Below are positions 21,170-32,100 of a DNA stretch of 59,518 bases, in pieces. Both the position numbers and the translations under genes were made by a program. The notes below the pieces were generated by a model, which had not been told where the DNA came from, searched no databases, and saw only the letters and a list, made by a program, of their open reading frames with translations. The DNA comes from Acanthamoeba castellanii str. Neff. Taxonomy: Eukaryota; Discosea; Longamoebia; Acanthamoebidae. Where the stretch lies: positions 967,022 to 1,026,539 of the forward strand of contig NW_004457586.1 of the NCBI RefSeq assembly GCF_000313135.1, read 5' to 3'. How positions within the stretch are numbered: position 1 is the stretch's first letter; every line of letters begins with the position of its first letter.

Positions 21170-22008
21170 CTACCTCATCATAGATCTGGTTCATGGTGTG
21201 TTTCATCTGTTTGTTGGGTCTGTCCATGCAGTGGGGAAAGATGAAGATTGTCCTTGTTGGGTTGTGGCTTAATTTGGTTGTGGTGTGTTGTACAGAAAAG
21301 GAAGGTATTTTTAAGAGTATATTTGTAGGTGAAACCTGTGTTGCATCTTCATGTGGCAGGTTGAAGTTGTGTGCGTGTTGGGAGGTGGGTAGGGTGGGGT
21401 TTGAGTGGGGTGGTCTTTTTTATTTATTGTGTGTGTGTTCAAGTAGGGGTTTCTCAGGTACATTCTCTTTTTTCCATTGTAGATGGGTTTCTTCTGCGGG
21501 GCGAGGCGCATACAAGTGATCGCGATCGTGATTGCTAGAAGGATTGCTAGGGATACCAGTGGAACGGCTGACGTGGCCGCAACCAACTTTGGCTTAACGA
21601 GCACGTTGGTGCGCTCGGGTGTGGACTGGCCCACACCTGCGAAATTGATCTCTTGCTTCCTCGTCCGCTACATCTTTTTTTTTTCGGCCGATAGTATTCT
21701 TTTAGTTTTTCGCCAGGGAAAAGTGGTTTTCTTTATTGCTCAACACGTGAAGCAGTACCCAGCAAATTTCGGCGAGCCTGCTTCACGTGGGAGAGGGTGG
21801 GCGAAGCGTATCAAATGGATAAAATCTTTGCCAATCAGGCCCTCGATTTTGAAGATTAAACATGTCGTCCGTTCGCATTGTTGTCTCAAAGGGTGGTCAA
21901 TGAAAGATGATGTTAACAAGCCCACAAAAACCCGAAATCGTCATATGATTTGGAGACAGTTGTGGCCATCTGGACCCAACAAACCCCAAAAAACCCAAGT
22001 GAATGGGG
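21170..22008. other. Right end of the insertion, no clear gene
   Basis: G/T-rich sequence (21180-21480) is followed by a more host-like segment. On the minus strand, 21650-21311 encodes GVGQSTPERTNVLVK, then a hydrophobic run AVPLVSLAILLAITIAIT and a basic tail, with no ATG. It could be the last exon of a type I membrane protein cut off from its gene. Other frames show nothing recognisable. Confidence 0.4.
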
Positions 22009-22266
22009 GCGGACCAATGTATCGACCCATTCGTGCGATTCCTCGGGGGGAGGGCCGGCATCGACTTTCATCTCGGAATCGCCCCCCATCGCCACCAATC
22101 GCGACGTAATCGCGATTTCAATTCATCTGCCGCGATGAATTAGAGACCCTCCGTAACCTCAAGTAGAGCATCGTGTTTGGTGGCGGCACTCCTTGCCCCG
22201 AGCCGTCATCCCCCAGATCGACGAAGAACTTCGACTCGTCCAGCGCCTCCAATCCTCTCTTCATCT
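22009..22266 (-). pseudogene. Decayed 5' fragment of the THUMPD3-like gene
   Basis: Contains the start codon region (MKRGLEALDESKFFVDLG) and the following codons of exon 1, but small deletions shift the frame and the homology ends at 22009. There is no methyltransferase domain. It is the counterpart of the intact gene at 10684-12851. Confidence 0.85.
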
Positions 22267-22559
22267 TCCTCAAAATAAAAAGATATATTAATAATATATT
22301 TACCTATTTTTATGGCAGAATTGAATTACATAAATATAATTGCATTTGAAGATGAAGCACAATATGTGTTGCTAAAGGAGAAGAAGAAGAAGAAGAAGAA
22401 GGAGAGATCTAGAGTCGCTCGTCGGGGTCCGAGTCGTACAGATCGTAGCCGTCGACGTTGACCGCAGACGCCAGCGAGCTCAACTCCCGGTTCATGCGTC
22501 GGCGCCGGCGCACGGCCAGCACGACGACGATCACGGCCACGACCAGCACCACGCAGACC
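22009..22559. repeat. Right copy of ~0.5 kb direct repeat flanking the insertion
   Basis: Matches 12588-13103. Here the GPS receptor 3' end is the functional copy, whereas the THUMPD3 exon-1 piece (22009-22266, minus) is decayed by small deletions and a stop (GAATTA where the functional copy has GAATTC). Confidence 0.9.
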
Positions 22560-25500
22560 GCCACAGCCACGCTCACGGCGACGGCCACCGGCAGGGCCAC
22601 GTCGTCCGACGAGCCCGGCTTCGCGCGCATCAGGAGGCCAAAGTCGGTGAGATGGTTGCAGGCGCAGCGGACCACGATGCGGCCCGTGGCGTCGGTCGTG
22701 TCGGCATCGAGGAAGCGACAGCCGCGCCCACTCCACTCGGCGCCCTCGACCTCCGTGTCCAGGAATGCACAGGCGTCTGTATCCGGAATGTGCCAGTGAA
22801 TGTCAGGCACGCGGACGTCCACCAGCGAAGGAGGGAATGCAAAGCCATTCTGGAACGTACACTCATAGTCGGAGCTGTCGCCCGAGTACTGGGCCGTGTC
22901 GAGCACGGGCAGCGAGATCACGATCTCCTGGGAGAGGTTGGCCACGGGCACGGCGGTGCCGTTGGCGTTGAGGGCGACCAGGCCGTAGACCTGCGAGCCC
23001 AGCTGCTTCTTCTTCTCGTTCAGGGCGGTGGGCACGTCGGCACGCGGGAAGGGCGACCGCGCGTAGGCAGTCATGAAGAAGTCGGCGCACAATCCCGCCT
23101 GCGCGTTGAGCGACGACGGGACCTTGAACACGGCCCGCGCGCCGTCGGCTTCGACCGCGCCCGCCAGCACGCTTCGCTCGCAGCAGCCTGAGGGAAAAGA
23201 AATTCCACAACGTCAGCCCAGCCCGGTGCGTCGCAGGAGCGGGAAGTCTACGACGTACCGGTGAAGAGGGAGAGGGACATGGACGACGCAGAGTAGGGGT
23301 CGAGGTCCTGGCCGCACACGGCCTTGCTCAGCTCCACCGTCGCCGCCGGACCCAGTACCTCGGGCGCCACGAGGCCGTAGTTGACCGGGAGCGTGGACTG
23401 TAGGGTGGTCGGGCCAGTCAATCAGTCGACTGCGATAACAAAATGACTAACGGCAGGGAGCAGGCGCGTACGTTATTGTCGCGGCGGAGCGACTCGGCCT
23501 TGACCAGGAGGTTGCTGAGCACGCCGACGACGGAGGCCATCAGGTCCTCGTCGGAGGCACCCAGCTCCTGTGTGCGGCGGGTCATCTCCTGCGTGGCGTT
23601 CAGGGCCTGCAGGCTCGCCTCCTCGCTCAAGTCTGCATTGCGACACACACGAAGGAATGCGAAGCGCGCGTTGGGTGTGAGCCCATTTACCCACATTCCT
23701 CACACAAGACGGGTGGTGCGTACTGAGCTGGGTGAGCAGCGAGTAGAGGGAGGTGGTGCGCGAGAGACCACCGGGCGTGAGGTCCTGGCGCTGGCCGGTG
23801 CCGATGGCCTGGGCCACCAGTGCGTCACCCAGGAGCCTGAGCTCGTCGGCCGAGCGCTTACTGCGGCTATCGCCCAGCAGGCTGGCCACAGAGCCCAGGA
23901 AGGCCTGCGCGTCGGCCGAGGTCTGCGACTCGGACACGGCCTGGCCGATCGCCTCGGTCGTGAGGTTGAAGCTCACCGGCGGCGCCATCACCACCACGTC
24001 GATGCTCGTCCTCGTCTCAGCGCCGTCACCTGTTGTGTGCGTGTGTCATGTCATGAGCAAGCGAACATGTGTTGAACATCAGATGGCGAGCGCGTACTGT
24101 CGGTGACCGAGGCGTAGAGGGTCAGCGCGTAGCCGTTGGCGGCGTCGCCCATCGGGAGCGTGGTGACGACGTGCGGGCTGGCGCCGGCGTAGAGGATCAC
24201 CGCGGCATCGGCCTGCTGGTACCACACCTTGTAGGCCAGCGGGTAGATCAGGGTCGGGCTGTCCAGGTCGAGCCAGCCGGCGAATTGGAGCGCGAAGGGG
24301 GTAGTCGCTGCCAAGCCGGATGCGGGCGCGCTGGTGAAGCTACCCTCGACCGGCGGAATGTTGGTGGTCATTGTCGCCTGTGCAACTCCTGGAAAATGAA
24401 ACAACACACGCACACGTCAGCTTCGAGCGCACACGCCCGACCGCACACGCACGTACCGATGAATCCGTTCTCGTCGGTCACGGTCAGCTGCACGGTGTAC
24501 TGGAGGCCGACGGCCAGGGCGCCGCGGCGTACGACCAGGTTGGCCGTGTCGAGCGTGGCCGCGCTGGCCAGCGTGGAGGCGTTGAGCGCGAACCCGGGCG
24601 GACCCTGCAGCAGCGCCCACTTGTAGGTCAGGGCGCTCGATGTCGAGTTGACCTGGCTGGTGACGGCGTTGGGCTGGTTGACGTTGACCCGCGCTGGCGC
24701 CGCCAGCGTGACCACCGGGATTTCCGTCGACGCGCGGACGATGGCCGTGGTTGCGCTGCCGCTCTGCTGGGCGTCTGATCCAGGGAGGAGCCAGAGCCAC
24801 GTCAGCATGACGCCAGCACAGTTTTTAATGGGCGGTGGGGAGTACCGGGCTGGGAGATGGTGACGGTCACGAACACAGGCACGCCGGCCTCGAGCAGCGG
24901 CGACTCGATGGTCACTGCGCCGCCGGACTGCGCGGCAAGATAGGCCGCGATCGGGCACTCGCCGGCGGTGGCGTCGGCCATGGCGCACGACCAGTTGTAG
25001 GCGTAGGCCGCCGGGCCGCCGCCGCCCGAGAGCACCTTGGCGACGAGCGTTGTGTGGGACGTGTAGGGGATCATGCGCAGCGAGCCGCCCAAGTCGGCCA
25101 CGATCGACTGGGACTGCACCACCAGCTGCACGCTGGCCGAGCTGTTGAGACTCGAGTCGCTCGAGAGCGAGACCGTGAGCCTGTATGACAGGCATGTCCA
25201 GCCAGGAATGTGCGATATGAGACCTTCCACATTCCAGAAGACAAGAGTGGAAAGCAGGAGGAATGTGGCGTACGTGGCCAAGAACGTCTGGCCGACGGGA
25301 AGGAAGTTGGCGGGCAGGACCAGGTCGCGCTGGTTGAGCGACTGCAGCGTGTTGACCGCGAGACCGGCGTCGGGGCTCAGGCTCCAGCTGAAGGCCAACA
25401 GCGAATCACCGGCCTGGGCGCAGGCTGCTCCCAGGCAAGAAATGTCAGGAAAGGCCGCTGCCAATGTGTCGCGTGAGTCGTGTGGGGAATGTACGGTGGG

Positions 25501-28500
25501 AGGCCGTTGCGGCGATGGTGTTGGGCTGGCTGGCGACGATCGGCCGCTGGGCGGTGCCGATTGAGACGAAGGGCACTGGCCGCTCGGGGATGGTAAAGTT
25601 CTGCGTGCGCGAGTCCTGCTGACCCGAGAATGGATCGGCGATCGTCACGCTCACGCTGTACTCCACGCCTGTCGTCGCATACCACCAACACCGACCACAC
25701 ACACACACACACACACACACACGTGAGCTTCGTCAACGCAAATGAAAGGCGGGCGCGAGGGGGAGTTTGTACCCTTAGGCAGCGACGCGAGACTGATCGT
25801 CGCCCTCGAGGTGGTGATGCCTGACAGGAGCCCAGCCAGCGCACCATCCGGCGAAGACCACGCATAGGTGGGATTACCGATCGCTGGAAAATGGAAATGG
25901 AAATAACCCAATTAGTGATGGACGGGAGTGAAGGCGGCCATGAGCAGGCGGAGGTGGTACCTCGGCTGCCGGAGGCGTCGAAGGTGATGGACTGAGAGCA
26001 CGAGCTGACGCCCGGTACTACGAGCTGCGCAGCAGGGCCGACGGGATTGACCGGCGCGGCCACCTGGACGGCGCCCACAGCGAACGGATCCGTGGCGAGC
26101 GCGCCCTGGGCCCGCACGGCACCCGCGGCCGAGTTGAGGCTGATGCTCTGCCCCGGCTGCAGCGGAGGCACCTCGGGGAAGAAGATTGTCATCTTCGTAT
26201 CCGTTTGCCACGAGCACACAGCATCTGTTGCGTGTCGTGGGGTGTGTGTCGTGTGTCGTGCGATTAGTGCTGGCTTGGCTTTAGAAGGGGACTGATTGAT
26301 GGAAGGAAACGCACTGGCGCCAAACAGGTCGGAGGCGTTGGACCAGATGGCGGAGCACGAGGTGGAGAAGAGGCCGGCCTGGTTGGTGGGCGCCGAGAAG
26401 GTGACGTCGACCGCCCGCCCGGTCGATCGGAACTGGGCCGAGACGAGCGAGGGCGGGAAGCACCGGAGGCAGCTGCAGAGGCCCGCGCAGGCCGTCTTCA
26501 GCGGCCACGCCTTGATCGTCGCATTGCATCCGGTCGGTCTTATCGTCTCGGGCAGTTGCTGAAAATAAATGTAAACATGAAAATAGAATTAGCCTTTTTT
26601 GTGGTTTTTTCTTTTATATAAAAGAAGAACCTGTGGTGGGGGGGTACCAGGCTGACGATGACGGGCGACTTGAAGGTTTGGCAGAGACCATGGTAGTCCC
26701 GCAGTACGGAGTTGTCCTGCACGACGATCCGACGACCCAGAGGGTGAGATCCGGAGAGCGCGGGGGCGAGGGGGGGAGGGCGAACCGCGGCGCTGAACCT
26801 GGTGACGCTGGTGAGGGCCCCGAAATCGGCAAACTGGCGCAGCACAGCGTTGCCCTGTGGTGGTCGTGATGAGAGGTGAACAACTTGTGTGTTTTTGGTG
26901 TGTCGACACATGCAGCAAGCAGAGGGGGGGGGCAGTGGTACCACGAGATGGAAGGTGCTGATGGAGGCCAGCGAGTTGAAGCCGCCGAGCTGGAAGAGGT
27001 TTTGGTTGTACTGTAGCCAGGCACAGAGAACGTTGACGTGTGAGCCTTGTTGATTGCAGTCACGCGCTGCGTGTGGGAAAAAAGTACCGCGATCTGCATG
27101 AAGTTGGGTACGGCCTTGAGGAGCGGGAAGCCGGTGAGTGAGGTGATGCCCAGACGCGACAGGGACAGATCGTAGGTCAGGTCGGTGAGACCGGCAAACG
27201 GAGGGATGGTCGTGAGGTTGCGGCTCGACTGTTGTTTGCAACCACAAACGCAGACCAAGGTGAGCACCAAGCTCGCGCGCGAGAGAATAAGTTTCGATCG
27301 AAACCCAGAAGTTGAACGCACCGAGAGGATGACGCCGGAGGCCGTGCGGAGGGCGCCGATGCCGGTGAGGCTGCGCAGGCGCGGGTTGCCCGAGAATCGC
27401 AGGGTGCCAACCGTCGTCAAAGATGGCAACATATTCGCCATCTCCGTCACGTTGCCATTATACTACATCCAATCAAGAAATTAGATAACACACTTGTGGT
27501 ATGCATAAGCAATATAGTTATTTATTTATATAAAGAAAGTGGGAGCATGAGTACGTACGTTGATGCTAAAGGTACCGTTGACTCGCTGGAGCGCGGGGAA
27601 GTTGGTGATCGACGTGAACCCATTGTTGTTGAAGTCGATCGATCGGGCCGTGGTCAGCTGCGAGAACCCCACCCATTGTCCAACAGACGGGTGGAACTGT
27701 GTACACGCGTGATGCGGCCAAGTTAGTAGTTGGCACCAGGGCTTCCAACAAAGCCTTGCATGTGATGGTGTCAGTTGCAGTTCATACGTCGACGCGGAGG
27801 TCGTTGATGCTCTGAAGGCCCGCAAAGGCATTGAAAGTGACCAGCTGCTGATTCCAGCTCTGTAAATGGTGCCAGCCAGGTCAGAATAACTATTTTCGAT
27901 AATTGAGCTGTTGGGGGGGGGCAGTACGACGATCATATCTCCAACCGACCGGACAGCCATGAACGAGTTGTCGACCGACTGCAGCTGGCCTTGGCTCTGC
28001 AAGAATAGAGTAGTTAGCTACATTAATAAAACAAACCGTTTTGTTCACCTTGGGGGGGGGTTTGCACGTACAGCGATGGACAGGGTGCCAGCGACCCGCA
28101 GGAGACTGTTGAAAGCATTGTTCACGCTGGTGAGGTTCGAATCCGGGGCCTGTGCAGAGAGCAAGAATGGATCGAGGTCGCGGTGAGTTTTTAGGTATCA
28201 CAGGTACAAGAATACAGCCAATCGGAAGGCAACAAAAATTAAAAATCCGGTGGCCTAGGCCAACTCGACGCACTTGGATGAGCAGGCTTCCCGTTATGGA
28301 GACCACAGTGGCCTGGAGGCTGCACGAACTCTGATGCGGGGGTTGGGAGTGAGTAGGAGGGTCCTGGAGTTGGGAGATGGGCGATGGGTGCCGTGGGCGT
28401 ACGATGTCTTCGGCACCGTCAACCACTAGATCGCCTTGGCAGTTCCCGGAGGTGAAGTCCCCAACACACACGCAACCGCCTTGGGCGGAGTTTATGCCGA

Positions 28501-28567
28501 AGGAGACGAGCATCAACAAGACGACCACCATCCCCGACCCAACCTTGATGGTGCTAGACTGCGTCAT
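22409..28567 (-). CDS. Receptor-like protein: signal peptide, LRR/receptor-L repeats, REJ region, GPS motif, one TM helix
   Basis: The start at 28567 gives a signal peptide (MVVVLLMLVSFGINSAQG) followed by CVCVGDFTSGNCQG. Many small exons between about 28330 and 26640 each encode one leucine-rich unit (for example NQNLFQLGGFNSLASISTF), resembling receptor-L/Ecm33-type repeats. From about 26570 to 23420, Ser/Thr/Ala-rich beta-type segments (VDVTFSAPTNQAGLF, YAWSSPDGALAGLLSG, YSVSVTIADPFSG) resemble REJ/polycystin-family regions. The GPS motif is in the last exon (23187-22409): GRIVVRCACNHLTDFGLL, preceded by conserved Cys and Trp. One TM helix follows (VAVAVCVVLVVAVIVVVLAV), an RRRRR stop-transfer run and a tail of about 40 residues. 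The length is about 1,400 residues. GPS motifs usually mark autoproteolysis; the CNHLTDF context is the cleavable type except that the His-Leu-Thr is intact. It is likely a surface adhesion or sensing receptor. Confidence 0.82.
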
Positions 28568-29138
28568 TGTGTGTGAAGTTGAAATTGCTGGCTTGCCTGG
28601 CCTCTTTCCAAACACTCCTGAGTATACTGCCAAAGATGCAAGCGGAGTAAGAAGGATGTGACCGCTTTGGCGGAAACGTTACTAAAACCAACCAACGACA
28701 CGTACGTTCTCTGTGTAAGTGCTCGCTTTCGGCGACCCCAAGAACAGGAATTGGTGTTTGTGGTTTCTCCCGCCGTGGCGTGGAAGTGTAGTATGAAAAG
28801 GCCGCAGGATAGATCAAGAGAAGACCCTTCCCCGTTATTTCTGTGGTGCGGGGGTCCGGCATTATGCAAACCGTGTTCTTCAAACTTTTTCGGGAGACTA
28901 GCCCCACCAATCACATTTTGAGGTCGGTTAATGCCATTCCTAACATTCCATTCTCTACCATCGCCCATTGGGTCCGCTCTTCGAAGAAGGAGAGGAGATT
29001 TCTCCATTAATTAAGAGTGGACGATTGTGACAAGCACACGTGAGACCAGAATAGAACAGAGATCGAGTTTGCGTGGGTGAACTTTTGTGGTTTATGTCCT
29101 TCTCGTTGGGGCGGTTGTTGTGGTGTGTGTACATGTTG
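28568..29138. other. Gap between the GPS receptor start and the SEC16 stop
   Basis: About 570 bp that should hold the receptor promoter and the SEC16 3' UTR. Small open frames on both strands have no recognisable features. No RNA gene is seen. Confidence 0.5.
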
Positions 29139-32100
29139 TCACTGTTGCGGCTGGTACGGGCTCATGGGGGGCGTGAAGACGGTGTAGGGCGCCGACGTCG
29201 CCGGAGACGCGGGGTGCATGCCGGGCGTGGGCATCATCAACGTGGGGGTGGGCACGCTCATGGGCGCCGCGGCGGGCGTGCTCCCGGGCGCCGGTTCCGG
29301 GTTGAAGGTGTCCACGTATCGACGATTGCCTCGCGCCGGCGACGCATACTTCGTGAACTGGTTCCCTCCATCGGGTCCTGCTCGGACACAACGCAAGGTC
29401 AGCATTCAGCAGTGTGCGCGGGTGTGTCGTTGGTCGTGTGCGTGTGCGTGTGCGGTCATACCACCGAGGGGAGCAGGTCCGCTGGAGTAGCCGCCGACAG
29501 AGGGGAACGGGGAGCCCGACCCGGAGGGGCCGGCGCCCATGATGGGCGGAGGGGCCGAGTGGCCGCGCTCCTCCTTGGGCGGCGGCTTGCCCTTCTCGTG
29601 CCAGATGCCCAGCTCCTCGTTGTATACAAACTCGTTCTCGGTCTGGCCCAGCTTCATCTCCTTGCCCGTGGGCTTCTTCCTGAACAGACCCAGACCGCCG
29701 AGCCGACCCCAGAACTGTGCGTGCGCACGACACACGGCACACGACACGAGGTCAGGCTCCGCCGCAACGTGCGCGCGCAAATGGAGGAAGAGCGAAACGT
29801 ACGCCAGCACCGGACGCGTCGCCACCGGACTTGTCCTCGGCGGCAGGCTTGTCCTTCTGGCCGCCGTTCGCCTGGGCCGAGCCGCCGTTCTTGTCCATAG
29901 AGACCGACGACGGGGTACCGGGGCGGCTCTCCTCGCCGGGCTTCGGCTTGGTAAAGGCCGACTTCATGAGGTCCTCCTCCTCGTAATCGTCGGCCGGCTG
30001 CTGCTGCGGCTGCGAGTGGTACGATGCACCGTTGAAGTTCGGCGCGCCGCCGGGAGCGCCAAAGTGGGCGGCCGCCGGGTTGTGCATCACCGGCTGCGGC
30101 TGATGATACGGCGATGACGAGGCCGGCCCTGACGATGGGTTCATCATCATCATCGGCACCGAGGCCGGGTTCATCATAGGCATCGACGCGGGGTTCATCG
30201 CCGCCGCCCCCGTCGATGGGTTGTACATCACCGGCGAGGGGCCGGCGACACTCGGGATGCCGGGCTGCTGGCCGCCGCTGCCGCCGGTCACGACGGAGAC
30301 CATGGGCACAGAGGCGGGGCCGGGGGCCGACACGGTGGCGGAGGCCTGCACGTCGATCTTCTCGGTCGACGCCGCCGCTCCTCCGGCCGCCGGTGAGCTC
30401 TTCTCATCGCCGATCAGCGCGCTGAGGCCCTTCTGTACAAGACCAGACAACCAGCCGGGAGGGGCCAGCGCCGCCGTTCGCGAAGCCGGCGCGATCGTTG
30501 ATATCCTGTTGCGTGCGTGCGTGCGTGCGTGCGTGCGGTGAGACGAGAGAACGCGCGTTTGGACAGTCCAGCAATGCGCGTGTACGGGGGTAACGCACCT
30601 ATCACCAAAGGCGTGAAGCTGCGCAAGGAACGCGGGACTGCACATGCCCGCGTGGTCCTTCACCACCGCGGAGATGCTCTGGTAATAGCTGGATAGCCGC
30701 GCCAAGGGTTGGGAAGTCAGCGCGAGCTATGACGAGAGCTGATTGGGTGGAGGCGGGAGAGGGGGAGTACTTGGACGCCTGCTGGAGCAGACCCAGGTCG
30801 GCAAGCGTGGCAGCATAAATAAATTTATACACTTGGAACGTCGGAAGCGTGTATTGGGAGTTGCCGAGGGCCTTGGCGTACTCGAACACCTCGGTCCTCT
30901 GCACCGACTCGGGGCTGACAAAGAGTCTGCGCGCACGCGTTCACCCAAATCGCAAAGCAAAGACAAATAGGCGGTGATGAGTTCGTCGTTGGAACCATGC
31001 ACGACACGACACACTAGAGAGCAGGGCACAAGGGAGAAAGGTTACCGAGATTGCGTCTTGTGGTCGCCACCAATCAAAATCAGGCGGGAGTTGGGGTTCT
31101 CAAAAGGCCCGAACGGCGTCTCGGCCACCAGGTAACTGCAATTGCGACACGCGTGCGACAGTCAGTTTCGATTACCCGCAACGCACGAAAGGAAAGAAAA
31201 AAACGCACCAGAAATGGGCGGCGGCGACTCGCATTTGAGTGGACCAGAGCATGTCGCCGAGCTGGCCGATGACCTTGACGTCGCCCTGCATGCGGTTGGC
31301 CAGGATGACCGCCAGGTTCTCTCGCCAGCGATCCACCGCCGTGCCGCTGGAGCCGCCCGAGCCTTGAAGAGATTTCAACATTTCTATCGAGCGTACGGCC
31401 ACAAATATGCATATCGAGAGATATGGATGTACATATGAATAAATGTAGATACCATATGTAGAACATATATAAACATATATAGATGTGGGAGGAAAAGGTT
31501 ACCTTGTGGGCACTTGGCCAGGAGGAGGTAGAGAGTCTGGAGGGGCGAGCCCTCGGAGATCGAAGACTGGGCGAATCGCTTGCAGACCGTCTGGTACAGC
31601 TGCGGGTTGAGGTGGCTGGCCAGGAACAGGGCGTGGCCCCACAGGCCAGCTTCCATCGCCGCATGGCAGGCCTAAAATGGAAGAACGAAATACGACCAAT
31701 CAATCAAGCAAACCGTCCGGTGAGTTATCCATTACGATTCAATTGCGCACGCGTGCGTGTGTCAGGACTACTGGGCGCACCTTCTCGCGTTCGCCGGAGA
31801 GCAGCAGCTGCTCGACTTGCTTCACCGCGGCTTCCAACGCTGGGCCGGACAGAGGACCGCTAGCCGCGGCCGAGGCCTGATTGCGGTGGGGAGGAGGAGG
31901 AGGGACGGGTGAGGCGGTTCGTATCGGCCAGCGAAGCATTTGTGGGTGTGTGGGGGGAGGGGCGTACGGCGTTGTAGTCGGTCGGGTTGATGCCCTCCAG
32001 CAGTGCCTGTCTCACCTCCTTGAGCGCGTCCTGCTGGCTCAGGTCACCTGCGCGTTGGGTAATAACACAGAGGATGGTGGTGATGGTGGTGATGGTGGTG

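Larger units (their letters stand above)
13104..22008. mobile_element. Composite ~8.9 kb insertion between two host genes
   Basis: Everything between the two ~0.5 kb direct repeats is absent from the inferred ancestral junction, where the GPS receptor and the THUMPD3-like gene were neighbours. Contents: a two-exon coiled-coil gene (13290-14117), a decayed Ty3/gypsy-like pol fragment, a DIRS-like RT/RNase H fragment, a gag-like region, an ORF with an internal stop, and about 0.8 kb of unassigned sequence at the right end. No LTRs or short target-site duplications are visible at the outer boundaries. Confidence 0.75.

Noticed and set aside
13104..22008. Insertion as a giant-virus integration
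   Set aside because: No viral core gene was recognised; identifiable content is retroelement plus a coiled-coil gene.
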